A stretch of DNA of 64,000 nt from Candidatus Saccharimonadota bacterium (GCA_002746885.1 PDRS01000006.1:124001-188000); one strand, 5' to 3'. Positions 28,060-37,638 are shown, numbered from the stretch's first letter. Notes: a model not told the origin generated them from the sequence alone. Made by a program: numbers and translations.

Positions 28060-29040
28060 CTATTGGTCGTTTGCTGTTTTTGTTGCAGTAGCACGAGATA
28101 TGACGAAGTGCTGGCCATGAGCAATGTCTATTTGCGTACCGCTGCGCGCCGTGCGAATAGCATTGTCTAGACGCAAGATAAGTTTAGTGCTTATACTCGC
28201 GTCCGTGTACCGACGTAGCCATTCAGCCAGAACCTCGCGGGCGACTTCCTTGGGTAATTCGCGGTACGCCAGACGGTCTATTTCATGGGCGCTCGTATGA
28301 TGCTGCAAATATTCGTCGACCAAACTGTGAATAGCGTCATTTAGTTCGGCGGCTTTGGCGCTATGTTCAAGCAACTGTCCTCGCGCAGCCGCATCAAGCT
28401 TACCCACAACGTGTTTGCGAATGTAGTTGCGCAGGTAGGTTTCGTCCTGGTTAGTACTGTCTTCTCGCCATGTAAGCTTGTGCGCTTGCGCGTATGCGCG
28501 TATGCGTTTTTTGGGCACTCCCAGCAAAGGGCGACGCAACTGCTGACCTGAACGCAACGAACTCAAGCCGCGGCTTTTCGTACCGCGCATCCAGTTGATA
28601 ATGATGGTTTCGAGCACATCATCTTCGTGGTGTGCAGTTAAGATCGCGTCTGCACCAACGGCCGCCTGCACCTTTGCCAGAAACTCATAGCGAGCTTTCC
28701 GCGCAGTTGCTTCGCTTGCTCCAGCCCCGAGTTCTGCGCGATCGTACACAAAAGGCAAGTTATGCGCCTGAGCCAGCTTCTGTACGAGCTGGCGGTCCTT
28801 GATAGAGTCGGCTCTGATGCCATGATCAAAATGCGCTACCGTGAGCTGGATGCTGGGTTTTGGATTTTGAGCAGCTGCTTTTGTGGGGCTTGCGGTTTGC
28901 GGCGCGAGGTTTTTTTGCGAGCCATGCGTTGAGGCCTGAGGTATATTGCACTGCTGCAGCAGAATATGCAGCAACACAACTGAGTCTACGCCCCCGCTCA
29001 CCGCTACCACATACCGCCCACTCGGCAAATCGATATCCAT
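28060..29040 (-). CDS. tilS: tRNA(Ile)-lysidine synthase
   Basis: About 326 residues. The PP-loop SGGVDSVVLLH is near residue 12, followed by VAHFDHGIR and HHEDDVLETIIINWMRGT, all diagnostic for TilS. It converts C34 of tRNA-Ile2(CAT) to lysidine so it reads AUA. A probable tRNA-Ile2 is at 39392-39467. The ATG at 29040 is 7 nt from TGGTACAAT (29048-29053 plus TGG), so the mRNA should be leaderless; the frame upstream is not coding. Confidence 0.93.
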   Translation of the reverse strand: MDIDLPSGRYVVAVSGGVDSVVLLHILLQQCNIPQASTHGSQKNLAPQTASPTKAAAQNPKPSIQLTVAHFDHGIRADSIKDRQLVQKLAQAHNLPFVYDRAELGAGASEATARKARYEFLAKVQAAVGADAILTAHHEDDVLETIIINWMRGTKSRGLSSLRSGQQLRRPLLGVPKKRIRAYAQAHKLTWREDSTNQDETYLRNYIRKHVVGKLDAAARGQLLEHSAKAAELNDAIHSLVDEYLQHHTSAHEIDRLAYRELPKEVAREVLAEWLRRYTDASISTKLILRLDNAIRTARSGTQIDIAHGQHFVISRATATKTANDQ

Positions 29041-29211
29041 CTGTTTTATTGTACCAGCTGGTACGCGGTCGCACCTAGTCTGACGCTTAGCTGACACACG
29101 AAGCAGGTCGCGAGCAAATTACTCTCCATATTGCTACTTGTTTATGGACGAGCAGCCCAGTTCTGCGTTCTTTCCTGTAGTGTTATACTAAAAACACAAG
29201 CGAAACCAAAC

Positions 29212-29973
29212 ATGGAAAAAGACATTCTCATCTTGCTTGCAGGTATTGCAACCGGTGCGATGAACGCCATCGCCGGAGGCGGTATGCTCATAGGATTCCC
29301 CGCTATGGTTGCTCTCGGCGTACCGCCGCTGGTCGCAAATATCAGCGCAAACGCCATCAACCCGCCTGGCATGGCAGTTGCCATTGGTTCGTATCGTTCG
29401 TACCTGCGCCGCGTACCGCGCACTTATATCTGGCTGCTTTTGCCCGTTTTCGTTGGGTCATTGGCTGGAGCACTTCTTTTGCGCCAAACTGGTTCAGAGA
29501 GTTTTGCACACGTTGTTCCGTGGCTCGTCCTCCTCGGCGTCGTATTGTTTGCGTTTCAGCCCATCATTCACCTTCATTTACATCATCATATACATCATAA
29601 GCGCGGCGGCATGCCAAAACTCGCACTTATTGGTCTCGGGATATTGCCCGCTTCGGTGTACGGCGGATACTTCGGTGCAGGGTTTGGGTTTATGATGCTC
29701 GCCTTTTTGGGAATGGGTAAAATACGAGAGATGCATATGCTTGCCGCCATGAAAAACATATCAAGCCTCGTCGTATGTCTTGTTTGCTTAGCCGTACTTA
29801 TACCGACTGGCTTGGTTGACTGGAGCCTCGCCGCCATGATGGCAAGCGGAACAGCCGTCGGCGGCTATCTTGGAGCAAGCATCGGTAAGAAAATCCCGTC
29901 ACACTGGCTACGTGTTTTCGTAATCATCATAGGGCTTACCGCCGCCATTCATCTGGCGCTCCGAGACTATTAA
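29212..29973 (+). CDS. TauE/SafE-family sulfite/anion transporter-like membrane protein
   Basis: About 253 residues with seven to eight hydrophobic segments and the family repeats GAMNAIAGGGMLIGFPAMV and GVYGGYFGAGFGFMMLAFLGM. TauE/SafE (DUF81) proteins are thought to export sulfite, sulfoacetate or similar anions. A His-rich cytoplasmic loop (near 29570-29610) is notable. TGTTATACT lies 22 nt before the ATG at 29212. Confidence 0.85.
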   Translation: MEKDILILLAGIATGAMNAIAGGGMLIGFPAMVALGVPPLVANISANAINPPGMAVAIGSYRSYLRRVPRTYIWLLLPVFVGSLAGALLLRQTGSESFAHVVPWLVLLGVVLFAFQPIIHLHLHHHIHHKRGGMPKLALIGLGILPASVYGGYFGAGFGFMMLAFLGMGKIREMHMLAAMKNISSLVVCLVCLAVLIPTGLVDWSLAAMMASGTAVGGYLGASIGKKIPSHWLRVFVIIIGLTAAIHLALRDY

Positions 29974-30043
29974 GCTCGGTAGCACACTGTCGTTGAAGAG
30001 TGCTTAAAAGCAAAATATCCCCTATAGAGTTACAATGGTAACC

Positions 30044-31111
30044 ATGCTCACTACTATTCGTTTGCAACAGTTCCGTTCCTACCGCGACGCTTCGTTTGAA
30101 ATCAGTCCGGGAGTCAATATAGTAGTTGGACCGAACGCCAGCGGTAAAACAAACCTGCTTGAAGCCGTGCTTTTGCTCGCGCGAGGGAGTTCGTACCGCG
30201 CGAAAGATAGCCAGCTTGTCCAATCAGGCGCTGATTGGGCGCGACTTGATGCCGATTTGCCCACCCAGCATCGTACTATCAAATTATCTGGACCAAACAT
30301 GGCAAAATCGTTTGAGTTCGACGGCCAACAGCTGGCGCGGCTCCACCATAGCCGTATGCTGCCGACGGTTCTGTTTGAGCCAAATAATCTTTTTTTGTTT
30401 GGCGGCGCGCCTGAAGCTCGGCGAGCATTTCTCGACGACCTGATAGAACAAACCGACCCCTCGTACGCCAGTATTCGCAAACAATACCGCCGTGTTCTCG
30501 CGCACCGTAACGCGCTGCTCAAACATTCGCCGCATGACATTGCACAGCAGTTGTTTGTGTGGAATATTCGCCTGAGTGAACTTGCCGGTCAAATGGTGCA
30601 ACGACGCACCGCACTTGTCGCGTTTTTGAACGAGCGCGCGCCAGCGCTTTACGGTTCGCTTGCAAGCGACCAGAAGCAACTCGGCCTTACGTACTTGAGC
30701 CGTTTCCCGTTGGCGGGCTATGAAACCGCCTTACTGCATAAACTCGACAGTTCGGTTGCGCTCGAAACGGCACGCGGTTTTACTTTGTACGGCGCGCACC
30801 GAGACGATTTGCAAGCAACCCTAAACGAAAAGCCGGTCGAAGCAGTTGCTTCTCGCGGAGAAATACGTTCCATTGTGCTCGTTTTGAAACTGCTAGAGCT
30901 GGCTATACTAGCTGAACGAACAGGCAAGCAGCCGCTCTTGCTACTGGATGATGTTTTCAGCGAGCTGGACTCGCACCGTCGGCAAGCTCTGACCAAACAC
31001 GTGGCGGGCTACCAAACGTTCATAACGACCACCGACGCAGACGTTGTCATTCAGCATTTCACTAACTGCCATATCATTCCTCTGAACGCGCCGGCCGCCA
31101 ACCACAGCTGA
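30044..31111 (+). CDS. recF: DNA replication and repair protein RecF
   Basis: 355 residues. Walker A is VVGPNASGKTNLLEAVLLL and the C-terminal signature/Walker B is PLLLLDDVFSELDSHR, with LQQFRSYRDASFEI at the start. RecF loads RecA at gapped DNA. The ATG at 30044 is 7 nt from TACAAT (30031-30036); the ATG at 30035 overlaps that box and is rejected. dnaN and gyrB, usual neighbours, are absent here. Confidence 0.93.
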   Translation: MLTTIRLQQFRSYRDASFEISPGVNIVVGPNASGKTNLLEAVLLLARGSSYRAKDSQLVQSGADWARLDADLPTQHRTIKLSGPNMAKSFEFDGQQLARLHHSRMLPTVLFEPNNLFLFGGAPEARRAFLDDLIEQTDPSYASIRKQYRRVLAHRNALLKHSPHDIAQQLFVWNIRLSELAGQMVQRRTALVAFLNERAPALYGSLASDQKQLGLTYLSRFPLAGYETALLHKLDSSVALETARGFTLYGAHRDDLQATLNEKPVEAVASRGEIRSIVLVLKLLELAILAERTGKQPLLLLDDVFSELDSHRRQALTKHVAGYQTFITTTDADVVIQHFTNCHIIPLNAPAANHS

Positions 31112-31214
31112 GCGCGTACATTTTCGTCAAACTCGCAACTATGTTTTGCGCGGTTGCCCCTCCTGCAGTCAGTTTCGCAAGCACTTGACCAACACCTAGC
31201 GTATAATTTTGCCT

Positions 31215-32063
31215 ATGTGGTATGTCTATATGCTCATGCATTTGGTGGGCCTAGTTGGGTACAGTTTGCTGCTGCGCAAATCGCTTGTCGCAAAAGCCGA
31301 TCGCTTCACTCAGGCAACTCTCATGCAAACTGGTGTTGCAATACCCATACTTGTCGCGGCGATCTTTTTTCGACCAGATTTAAGCACGTTAACGTACAGT
31401 CATTGGCTTTTGGTAGCGGTTATTACCGTGCTTGTTGTTTCACTGAACTGGGCAAACGTAATGGCGGTCGCGCGTCTAGAAGCCGGCACCTATTCTATAC
31501 TCTTTAACACGCGACTGTTGATTGTGACCGTTCTTGGGTTTTTTATCCTAGGCGAAAGAGTTTTGCCGCTCCAAATCCTAGGAGGGATTTTTATTTTTCT
31601 CGCTGCTTTTGTAATACGGCAACGCGGCGCGAAGCATGCAACACGCGTCGGCATAGCATGGGGCTTGGCGGCCGCAGTCATCATTAGCATACTCAATGTT
31701 TTTGAAAAAAAGCTTATTTTGCAGGTAGGATTTCTCAAAGAAATGTTCGCGGTTTCGCTACTTGCAGCGCCGCTCATGTGGGCAATATTGCTTTCGCGAG
31801 GCGGCCGCGTACCATTTGCGTATTTTCGCAGAGCCGAAACATGGGTCTTTATGACGTTACGAGCGATTTCTGCATACGGCTTTCTGCTCGCCTTTAGCGT
31901 GGGACTACTGAGTGTAACGAATTATATTTCGGGGTTGAGTGTTGTTATCATCATGATATTAGGCGCTCTTTGGCTGGGTGAACGCGATCATCCCCGCGAA
32001 AAGATCCAAGCCACAATCCTCGCCGTCGCTGGTCTCACGGCTATCTTTATTGCCGAGCTATGA
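31215..32063 (+). CDS. EamA/DMT-family transporter
   Basis: About 282 residues with ten hydrophobic segments in two similar halves, as in the drug/metabolite transporter superfamily. LGFFILGERVLPLQILGG and LGALWLGERDHPREK are the repeated EamA signatures. Substrate unknown. The ATG at 31215 is 7 nt after TATAAT (31202-31207), implying a leaderless mRNA. Confidence 0.85.
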   Translation: MWYVYMLMHLVGLVGYSLLLRKSLVAKADRFTQATLMQTGVAIPILVAAIFFRPDLSTLTYSHWLLVAVITVLVVSLNWANVMAVARLEAGTYSILFNTRLLIVTVLGFFILGERVLPLQILGGIFIFLAAFVIRQRGAKHATRVGIAWGLAAAVIISILNVFEKKLILQVGFLKEMFAVSLLAAPLMWAILLSRGGRVPFAYFRRAETWVFMTLRAISAYGFLLAFSVGLLSVTNYISGLSVVIIMILGALWLGERDHPREKIQATILAVAGLTAIFIAEL

Positions 32064-32118
32064 CTCACTCTAGTAAGGAAGCTCATAATCTGATACAATC
32101 GTCCCAAATCAACTATGC

Positions 32119-32195
32119 GGCGGGGTAGCTCAGCTGGTTAGAGCGCAGGACTCATAAGCCTGAGGTCGCGAGTTCAAGTCTCGCCCCCGCTACCA
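32119..32195 (+). tRNA. tRNA-Met (CAT), probably elongator
   Basis: 77 nt with encoded CCA. It folds as a cloverleaf with anticodon loop CTCATAA. D and T arms resemble elongator tRNA-Met. The pair at 31-39 is A-G, a mismatch at the base of the anticodon stem. A UUCG-loop terminator follows. Confidence 0.93.
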
Positions 32196-32204
32196 CAGAA
32201 AACC

Positions 32205-32230
32205 AATAGCGTCTTCGGGCGCTATTTTCT
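32205..32230 (+). terminator. Terminator after tRNA-Met
   Basis: A 9-bp stem starting AATAGCG with a TTCG loop, followed by TTTTCT. Confidence 0.85.
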
Positions 32231-32281
32231 ATAAACAAAACGTGTCATGATCCGGCTCCGTAAAGCTGGCGGTATTCTGTT

Positions 32282-32965
32282 TCAGGTTTTTTGTTTCTTT
32301 GGCTTGACAGTTGATTTTGCAGCTGGCTTCTTTTTTGGTGCTGACTGTTTTTTGGCTGGTTTTGAGTCGGCTGTATTTGCCTTGCACATCTTGCAGGTAC
32401 ACGCAGCATCGTGTAAATCAATGGCATTCGCACGAGCAGTACGGCAACGTCGACAGCGGCAAAAACGTACGATAACCGTCACTAGCAAAGCCGCGGAATA
32501 TCCAGCGAGCGCAATCCAAAACAATCTTTCGTTGCGGCTATCGGTTCTTTCGAGCGACTGCCCGCCCACAACGTAATAATCGTTCGCCGCCACCGTAACG
32601 CTTGCGATTCGTATATCTTCGCGAGGCGCCCACGTCACAGCGTGCGGTTTACCTGGGGCTGCGTGCTGCACCACGCCAGCCGGCATTTTCGCAAGTTTTT
32701 TCTTCAGATACCCAGAACCCGCTACCGGTTTTTCTTTTTTGTCATATACGATAACGAACGGCACGGGGTTATTTGCGAGGTTCGTGCGGCCCATTTGTAT
32801 GCTGTCGATTCCGAGACCGGCATCGAGCCGCTTTGCCGTCTGCGTTGCAAGTAGCTGCGGCATATCATTTGCAAGGTTACGGTTGAAATAATACGCCGCG
32901 CTATACATGCTGCCAAATATGAGCGTGAGCGTGAGTAGTCGAATAGTGAGATGGTGTCTATGCAT
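32282..32965 (-). CDS. Membrane protein with cytoplasmic Cys-pair motif
   Basis: 227 residues. Two membrane segments (near residues 10-25 and 150-170) enclose an extracytoplasmic domain of about 120 residues that resembles a small sensor domain. After the second segment, CRCRRC and CTCKMC could bind zinc. The tail is Lys/Ala-rich. The ATG at 32965 lies 6 nt after TACAAT (32972-32977). Function unknown. Confidence 0.7.
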   Translation of the reverse strand: MHRHHLTIRLLTLTLIFGSMYSAAYYFNRNLANDMPQLLATQTAKRLDAGLGIDSIQMGRTNLANNPVPFVIVYDKKEKPVAGSGYLKKKLAKMPAGVVQHAAPGKPHAVTWAPREDIRIASVTVAANDYYVVGGQSLERTDSRNERLFWIALAGYSAALLVTVIVRFCRCRRCRTARANAIDLHDAACTCKMCKANTADSKPAKKQSAPKKKPAAKSTVKPKKQKT

Positions 32966-32998
32966 AACGGTATTGTACAACTTTGCGTATGAAAATTG

Positions 32999-34693
32999 CT
33001 AGTTTGACGTGTCGGTTTTCGGTACGGCGTTTTCACCCAGCAGGAGTATAAAATCAGCTGCCGGGTAGTTTTGGCTCAGTGTTTTGTTCTGCACAACACT
33101 CGCGCCATAGGTTTTTTTCAGATACGCAAGCGTGTTTGGTTTTTTCCCAAGTGAATTATCTATAAGGCTCGACTGCACTTGGTTCGCGGGCGCGTCGGCA
33201 ATAACGAGTACTTCAGCACCCTGAGCAAACAATTTGTTTTTCGTCTGTTTTGCGAGACCAACCGCGTCGGTAGCATTGAGTACGACAATGCTGGCATTTT
33301 CTTTCACGAGCGGCCCTGCTGTAAATATTTTTTTGATTTGCGCCGCTATATCACCGTAGTTGTCGAGTCCTGCTGCCGGAATAAGCGCCGACTGACCGTC
33401 GGGTGACGTATAGTTCGAGAGCATAGTGGTGTTTTCGCCCTTGAGCGTGTTTATATTGTACGAATCAATTTTCGTGTCATCTATCTTTTTCGTGTAGTAA
33501 TACAACGACTGTATTTCGCCGATTTGCAGGTCGGTTCGAACGTTGTCGCTTACCGCATCGACAAGCTTACTGACTTTGAACGGATTTGCCACCACCGACG
33601 CGCTTGACGCTTTGTCTTTAATAGCAATGAGCATTTTGCGCTGGTGTTCCGTACGAGTAAAGTCAGCGTTCGTAAATCCGTACGAGCCGTAGCCTTCACC
33701 TCGTGCGCGCGCAAGATTTAACGCCTGTTTACCGTCGAGATTAACTGGGCCGTTCGGGTACCTCGCGAGCGCGCAGCAACTCCGTGTCGTCCAGTCGAGA
33801 CTAGAGTCGTATATACCGCGGGGATTCTCGCTCTGAATCGTGATACTTATGCCGCCGACCGCGTTTACGAGATCTTTAAACGCCGTATAATTTACGATGG
33901 CGTTATAGTGAACACTAAGACCCGTAACATCTTCCACGACACTTTCCAACCCCTCCATGCCGCTTTCAGGAAAAACGGAGTTTATTTTGCCGTGACCACC
34001 CTCTGGTTTCGCAACCCAGAGGTCGCGAGGAATACTCAGCATGAGAGCGGTTTCTTTTTTCGTGTTTAAGCTCAGCACCATAATAGAGTCTGTGAGCTCG
34101 GCTCCACCGTGGCCAATATCGTCTGCCGAGTTTCCAGCAACGAGAATATTTACTCTACCATTGTCGTTGCGAAGTTCAGACGGGCGAAAAACACCGAGCA
34201 AACTGAAGGGATTTCGGTTGCCCGTCAACCGCGCAATGTCGTCATAAAACCGAAAGCCAAGCCCTAAAACAGCCGCAAGTAGCACGATACCGACTATTTT
34301 TAGGCGCTTTTTGGCTTTGCTTGTCTTCTTCCTGTCCTTCGCGGCGCGTTTTTCAAGTTTTTTTGAGCGGCGTGTCTCTTTTCGACGCTGGCGGCGGCCC
34401 ATGGCAGGCTCTTCGGCAAGCGGGACATACTGCGAACGCGGCTCTTTTGGTAACGAAGCTGCTTTTTCAGACTTCGCTGGCTGTGGACGTGTCGGCTGTA
34501 GGGCAGGGGAATTTTGAGTTTTTCGCGGCGCGCCAGAGAAGCCAATCATGCGCTCCTGGGATGGTGTCGCCGGTGCCTTGGGCTGCACGGGTGCGCGAAA
34601 CTGCGGGCGTCGAGGACGCTGGCCAGAATTGACCAAGAAACCGTCCACGCTCGCCCGTCGACGAGGCTGAAAACTATCGTTCTTTTCGGACAT
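32999..34693 (-). CDS. LytR-CpsA-Psr (LCP) cell-wall ligase
   Basis: 564 residues. A long basic, Pro/Gln-rich cytoplasmic tail precedes one membrane segment near residue 135. The LCP domain follows with TDSIMVLSLN, LSIPRDLWV and a later RTEHQRKMLIAI, carrying the Arg/Asp residues that bind the polyprenyl diphosphate. A LytR_C domain (IVVLNATDAVGLAKQ) ends it. LCP enzymes attach glycopolymers to peptidoglycan. TATAAT lies 11 nt before the ATG. Confidence 0.9.
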   Translation of the reverse strand: MSEKNDSFQPRRRASVDGFLVNSGQRPRRPQFRAPVQPKAPATPSQERMIGFSGAPRKTQNSPALQPTRPQPAKSEKAASLPKEPRSQYVPLAEEPAMGRRQRRKETRRSKKLEKRAAKDRKKTSKAKKRLKIVGIVLLAAVLGLGFRFYDDIARLTGNRNPFSLLGVFRPSELRNDNGRVNILVAGNSADDIGHGGAELTDSIMVLSLNTKKETALMLSIPRDLWVAKPEGGHGKINSVFPESGMEGLESVVEDVTGLSVHYNAIVNYTAFKDLVNAVGGISITIQSENPRGIYDSSLDWTTRSCCALARYPNGPVNLDGKQALNLARARGEGYGSYGFTNADFTRTEHQRKMLIAIKDKASSASVVANPFKVSKLVDAVSDNVRTDLQIGEIQSLYYYTKKIDDTKIDSYNINTLKGENTTMLSNYTSPDGQSALIPAAGLDNYGDIAAQIKKIFTAGPLVKENASIVVLNATDAVGLAKQTKNKLFAQGAEVLVIADAPANQVQSSLIDNSLGKKPNTLAYLKKTYGASVVQNKTLSQNYPAADFILLLGENAVPKTDTSN

Positions 34694-34948
34694 TTGTCGT
34701 GATTATTATACTAGCCCTACCTCGTTTTTGAAAAAAAATTTTGCCATGCTTTGGCTGATCCCCTGAAGCCCTCCAGAACAAATTTCGTATAAACACTTTA
34801 TGACATATTTTTATATAATATGCGAAAAAGGGCAGTTTATCCGCAAGAACCAGAAAGACAACACAGTGTAAACATGACTCACGACGAACAAAACGCGTAC
34901 CAGAAAACACAGCTCCCCTTCCCCGTTTAAACGCAACGAAGCAAAAAG

Positions 34949-34978
34949 AAACACTCCAGTATTTGAACCAGAGTGTTT
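34949..34978 (-). terminator. Terminator of the 35.4-kb transcript
   Basis: AAACACTC pairs with GAGTGTTT around a 14-nt loop, followed on the minus strand by CTTTTTG. Confidence 0.75.
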
Positions 34979-34995
34979 CCGCGGCACAATGAAGA

Positions 34996-35136
34996 TCAGA
35001 GGCTCATAAGATCTTCATCTATAGCCAGCATGGCGGCGTCGCTGCATGGTACCAACTCGTACGCCAGCCCGTCCTGTACGGCGAACAACATCGTCCCGCC
35101 CTTTCTTGTTTGGGAGCAAGGTTTTGCACTCGGCAT
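34996..35136 (-). CDS. Possible 46-residue protein
   Basis: The frame starts MPSAKPCSQT after AGCAGGGAA and ends DEDLMSL directly before the terminator. The sequence LFAVQDGLAYELVPC looks protein-like. An overlapping frame (35015-35275) is the alternative; only one is likely to be real. Confidence 0.4.
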   Translation of the reverse strand: MPSAKPCSQTRKGGTMLFAVQDGLAYELVPCSDAAMLAIDEDLMSL

Positions 35137-35419
35137 TTCCCTGCTCGTTTTGTTTTATGTTTTTACGCAAACCGTGCGAAGCTATTTGCTGTTTTTGTGT
35201 AATTTGGCGGCTTTTGAGACGCCTCGAACACACCCATACGTGCTGTTCAAGCACATGAGCAAGCTTGCCACACATTTTTACCTTGTCGACCACCGCGGAA
35301 GCAGCATATTTGCTAGCCCTTTTACGGTAAACCAGGTACGTTTACTGTGTGTTTGGTTTGTGTTGTTTGTTTTTTGAGTACGTATTTTCTGCGCAAACGT
35401 ACCCGCCAAACTGAGGTTC

Positions 35420-35448
35420 ATTATAGCAAAAAGCTTACGTTTTGTCAA
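35420..35448 (-). promoter_or_regulatory. Perfect consensus sigma-70 promoter
   Basis: TTGACA (35443-35448), 17 nt, TGC-TATAAT (35420-35425). A 12-bp palindrome CAACAATTGTTG (35446-35457) overlaps the -35. This is the strongest promoter by sequence in the window. Confidence 0.85.
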
Positions 35449-35679
35449 CAATTGTTGCTTTGTTGTGTTTTTTGGCGACACAATCAGCTCACTCGGTACC
35501 GCGAGCTTACCGCCACCCACACGCCCACAGCTCCTCCAAAGACCCTGAAGCACTCGCCGCTATAAAGCCGAAGCTGTTACATTTTTCCAGCATACCCAGC
35601 CTCGCGCTTCGCGCATATCTACTCTCTCTGCAAATTGGTGTATACTAGAGCAAGTAATAAGTGTAAAAGAGATTAGTTT

Positions 35680-36585
35680 ATGAACAACGAGCAAAACCCG
35701 CAGGAAGCAGCAACGCAGCCCCAAAATACTACGCAACCCCTGCAGCCACAGGCAGCGGAGCCAGTCCAGCCGCCAGCACCACAAGCATCGCCAGCACAAG
35801 CACAGCCCCAATCACCTACCCAAGCCCAGCCACCAGCTCAACCACAACCACAGCCGCTACAGCCCAGCCAGCCCCAGCAACCCACCGCTAACCCAAACCC
35901 ACAGCAAACCGCCAGTCCAGTCAACGGTGCACCAGTTGCAGCTGGTCCTGCCCTAAGCAACAGCCCTAATACGCAGCAAGAGAAAAAACGTAAGTTTCCA
36001 AAATGGGCGATCATTACACTATCTGTGCTTCTGTTTATAGCTGCAGCAATCGCCATTATTGCACTTGTGTTCCCTGGTCGTTTTTCCACATACACGTACG
36101 AAGATAGTAAAGGGACGCAGTATAGCCTGAAATACTACAAAGAATCTACGACGCAATCTGTTTCGGGGTTACCGGGATCCAGCGCAATAACAAGCGCTCC
36201 GCTCAAGTTCTTAACTGCTCCTTCCGGCAAATACCCACTTGCTATATCAATAACCAAAACAAGTGAATACAGTCGTTCGCTGTACAGCGGCGAAGATAAT
36301 CCTCTATGCGAAGACCCCGCCTTTAAACTCGATAACCCAGCAGACGGACAATCCGACATTGTTTGCCACGTAACTGTCGACGATAAGGAACTTATGTACT
36401 TTTACGAAATTAGCGACGGAGACGATAAGCATCTGGTCATCATTACGCAAGATTTCGATACAACTGTGCCTGAAAGCAGCAGAAAGGCTTACATGAAGAA
36501 ACTCCTCGACGATCCAGACTTTAATCTACGAGACTTTAACGATGATCTGCAGGTCATACTGCCGTCCATAAAAGTAGTCGACTAG
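35680..36585 (+). CDS. Pro/Gln-rich single-pass surface protein, paralog A
   Basis: 301 residues. A Pro/Gln/Ala-rich cytoplasmic tail (about 1-105) precedes one membrane segment (WAIITLSVLLFIAAAIAI) and an outer domain of about 165 residues with two Cys that may form a disulfide. It is closely similar to 53469-54398 over the whole length. Promoter TATACT (35641-35646) and hairpin terminator are also shared. No known domain. Confidence 0.85.
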   Translation: MNNEQNPQEAATQPQNTTQPLQPQAAEPVQPPAPQASPAQAQPQSPTQAQPPAQPQPQPLQPSQPQQPTANPNPQQTASPVNGAPVAAGPALSNSPNTQQEKKRKFPKWAIITLSVLLFIAAAIAIIALVFPGRFSTYTYEDSKGTQYSLKYYKESTTQSVSGLPGSSAITSAPLKFLTAPSGKYPLAISITKTSEYSRSLYSGEDNPLCEDPAFKLDNPADGQSDIVCHVTVDDKELMYFYEISDGDDKHLVIITQDFDTTVPESSRKAYMKKLLDDPDFNLRDFNDDLQVILPSIKVVD

Positions 36586-36620
36586 CCCTAAAATCTACTC
36601 GAAATCACATACAAACCACT

Positions 36621-36646
36621 AGCGTGAAAGACAGTCCTTTCACGCT
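36621..36646 (+). terminator. Terminator of paralog A
   Basis: AGCGTGAAAG, 6 nt, CTTTCACGCT. The same hairpin follows paralog B with one extra base. Confidence 0.75.
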
Positions 36647-36687
36647 TTGCTCTTTCATGAATTTTCACGGTTGGCGTAAGTCGGATC

Positions 36688-36723
36688 AAGAAAATACCCC
36701 CACAAAAAGTGAGGGTATTTTCT
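36688..36723 (-). terminator. Terminator of tRNA-fMet
   Basis: AAGAAAATACCC pairs with GGGTATTTTCTT, with an inner CAC/GTG extension and an A5 loop, directly at the tRNA 3' end. Confidence 0.75.
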
Positions 36724-36798
36724 TGGTTGCGGGACCAGGACTCGAACCTGGGACCTCATGGTTATGAGCCATGCGAGCTGCCGCTGCTCCATCCCGCG
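36724..36798 (-). tRNA. Initiator tRNA-fMet (CAT)
   Basis: 75 nt with encoded CCA. The unpaired C1-A72 end (CGCGGGA against TCCCGCA) marks an initiator. The anticodon stem has TGG/CCA where most initiators have GGG/CCC. The D loop is short. Confidence 0.93.
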
Positions 36799-36973
36799 GC
36801 AATTGACGTTACTTTTAGATTAACAGAGGTTTTCATAAAAGTCAAACTGCCTGCACATGTGTTGTGCCCGATGCATTACAAAACCCGACCGAGACTAGAC
36901 ACCGCTGCGCTGGGAGCGATGATAGATACCCCTAGCACGCGGCCGAGTGTACGCAGCAAAACGCAGCTTAGCT

Positions 36974-37435
36974 CTAGCGGTGAAAGAAAAAGTTTATCCA
37001 AGCTTCAAAATTTTCTCGGTAAAACGGCTTTTTCTTTGCGGAAGGCGTCTCGTCAGTATCGGCAGGCATGGGTACCGTATGCGCAAGCGCAACGTCTTTT
37101 GGTACAAGCAGCACGGTTTCGCCAGGCGCAGCTAAACCGTAGTTTTGGCGAGCAGCCACTTCGCGGTACTGACTGGTTTTGTAATACTCATTTTCAAGCT
37201 TCTGGTTTTCGTTTTGCAGTTTTTTGACGGCGTTTTTCTGCTCAAGCCGAGACACTTCTTTTTGCAAATTGTAGTTCGCCTGAATAGCCTTTGCTCCGCT
37301 CCAACTTATGAGTAGCACGAGCACCACAAATGCAAGTGTTCCGACGTTTCTGACATCGCGCAAACTCAAGATATACCGTTTTATCGGTTCTTCATAGCGA
37401 TACCACGCGCTGGCTATTTTTGTCTTGTTAGTCAC
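36974..37435 (-). CDS. FtsB/DivIC-like septum formation protein
   Basis: 153 residues. One membrane segment (TLAFVVLVLLISWSG) is followed by a coiled coil (NLQKEVSRLEQKNAVKKLQN) and a NYGLAAPGETVLLVP motif typical of the DivIC/FtsB family that links the divisome to septal wall synthesis. The start is the GTG at 37435, 6 nt after TGTTATACT, giving a leaderless GTG gene. The gap 36799-36973 shows nothing. Confidence 0.85.
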   Translation of the reverse strand: MTNKTKIASAWYRYEEPIKRYILSLRDVRNVGTLAFVVLVLLISWSGAKAIQANYNLQKEVSRLEQKNAVKKLQNENQKLENEYYKTSQYREVAARQNYGLAAPGETVLLVPKDVALAHTVPMPADTDETPSAKKKPFYRENFEAWINFFFHR

Positions 37436-37638
37436 CAACACAGTATAACACCGCCCAGATATTGCGAAGTATGAGGATTAAGCCGCAGGTATTCTTTCCC
37501 CTACTGCCGCTAGTGAAAATAAACCCTGATTATAAGCTACCCATCTCGAAAACGTCCTCGCTCGCGTCCGAAGCGACAAACTTGGTGATAGCCATGGCGA
37601 CAGCGATGGTCGGGGTCGCGAGCGGCTTCATCGGGGTT

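Larger units (their letters stand above)
34941..35413 (-). other. Short transcript of unknown role from a consensus promoter
   Basis: It runs from the promoter at 35420-35448 to the terminator at 34949. The 5' part (35290-35413) begins with a GTACGT/ACGTAC hairpin and continues A- and C-rich without structure. It may carry small proteins (34996-35136, or an 86-codon frame from ATG 35275 with AAGG upstream) or be a regulatory RNA. It is not recognised as tmRNA or another housekeeping RNA. Confidence 0.5.
35637..36665 (+). repeat. Left copy of a 1-kb inverted duplication
   Basis: Promoter, gene and terminator match the minus strand of 53388-54436, from GGTGTATACT to the stretch after the terminator. 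Confidence 0.85.

Noticed and set aside
34973..35377. 134-codon plus-strand frame
   Set aside because: It is antisense to the strongly promoted minus-strand unit, lacks a ribosome site or -10, and has an implausible composition.
34941..35413. tmRNA
   Set aside because: The loop GGTTCAAATAC resembles a T arm, but it belongs to the terminator hairpin and no matching acceptor stem or 5' end exists.
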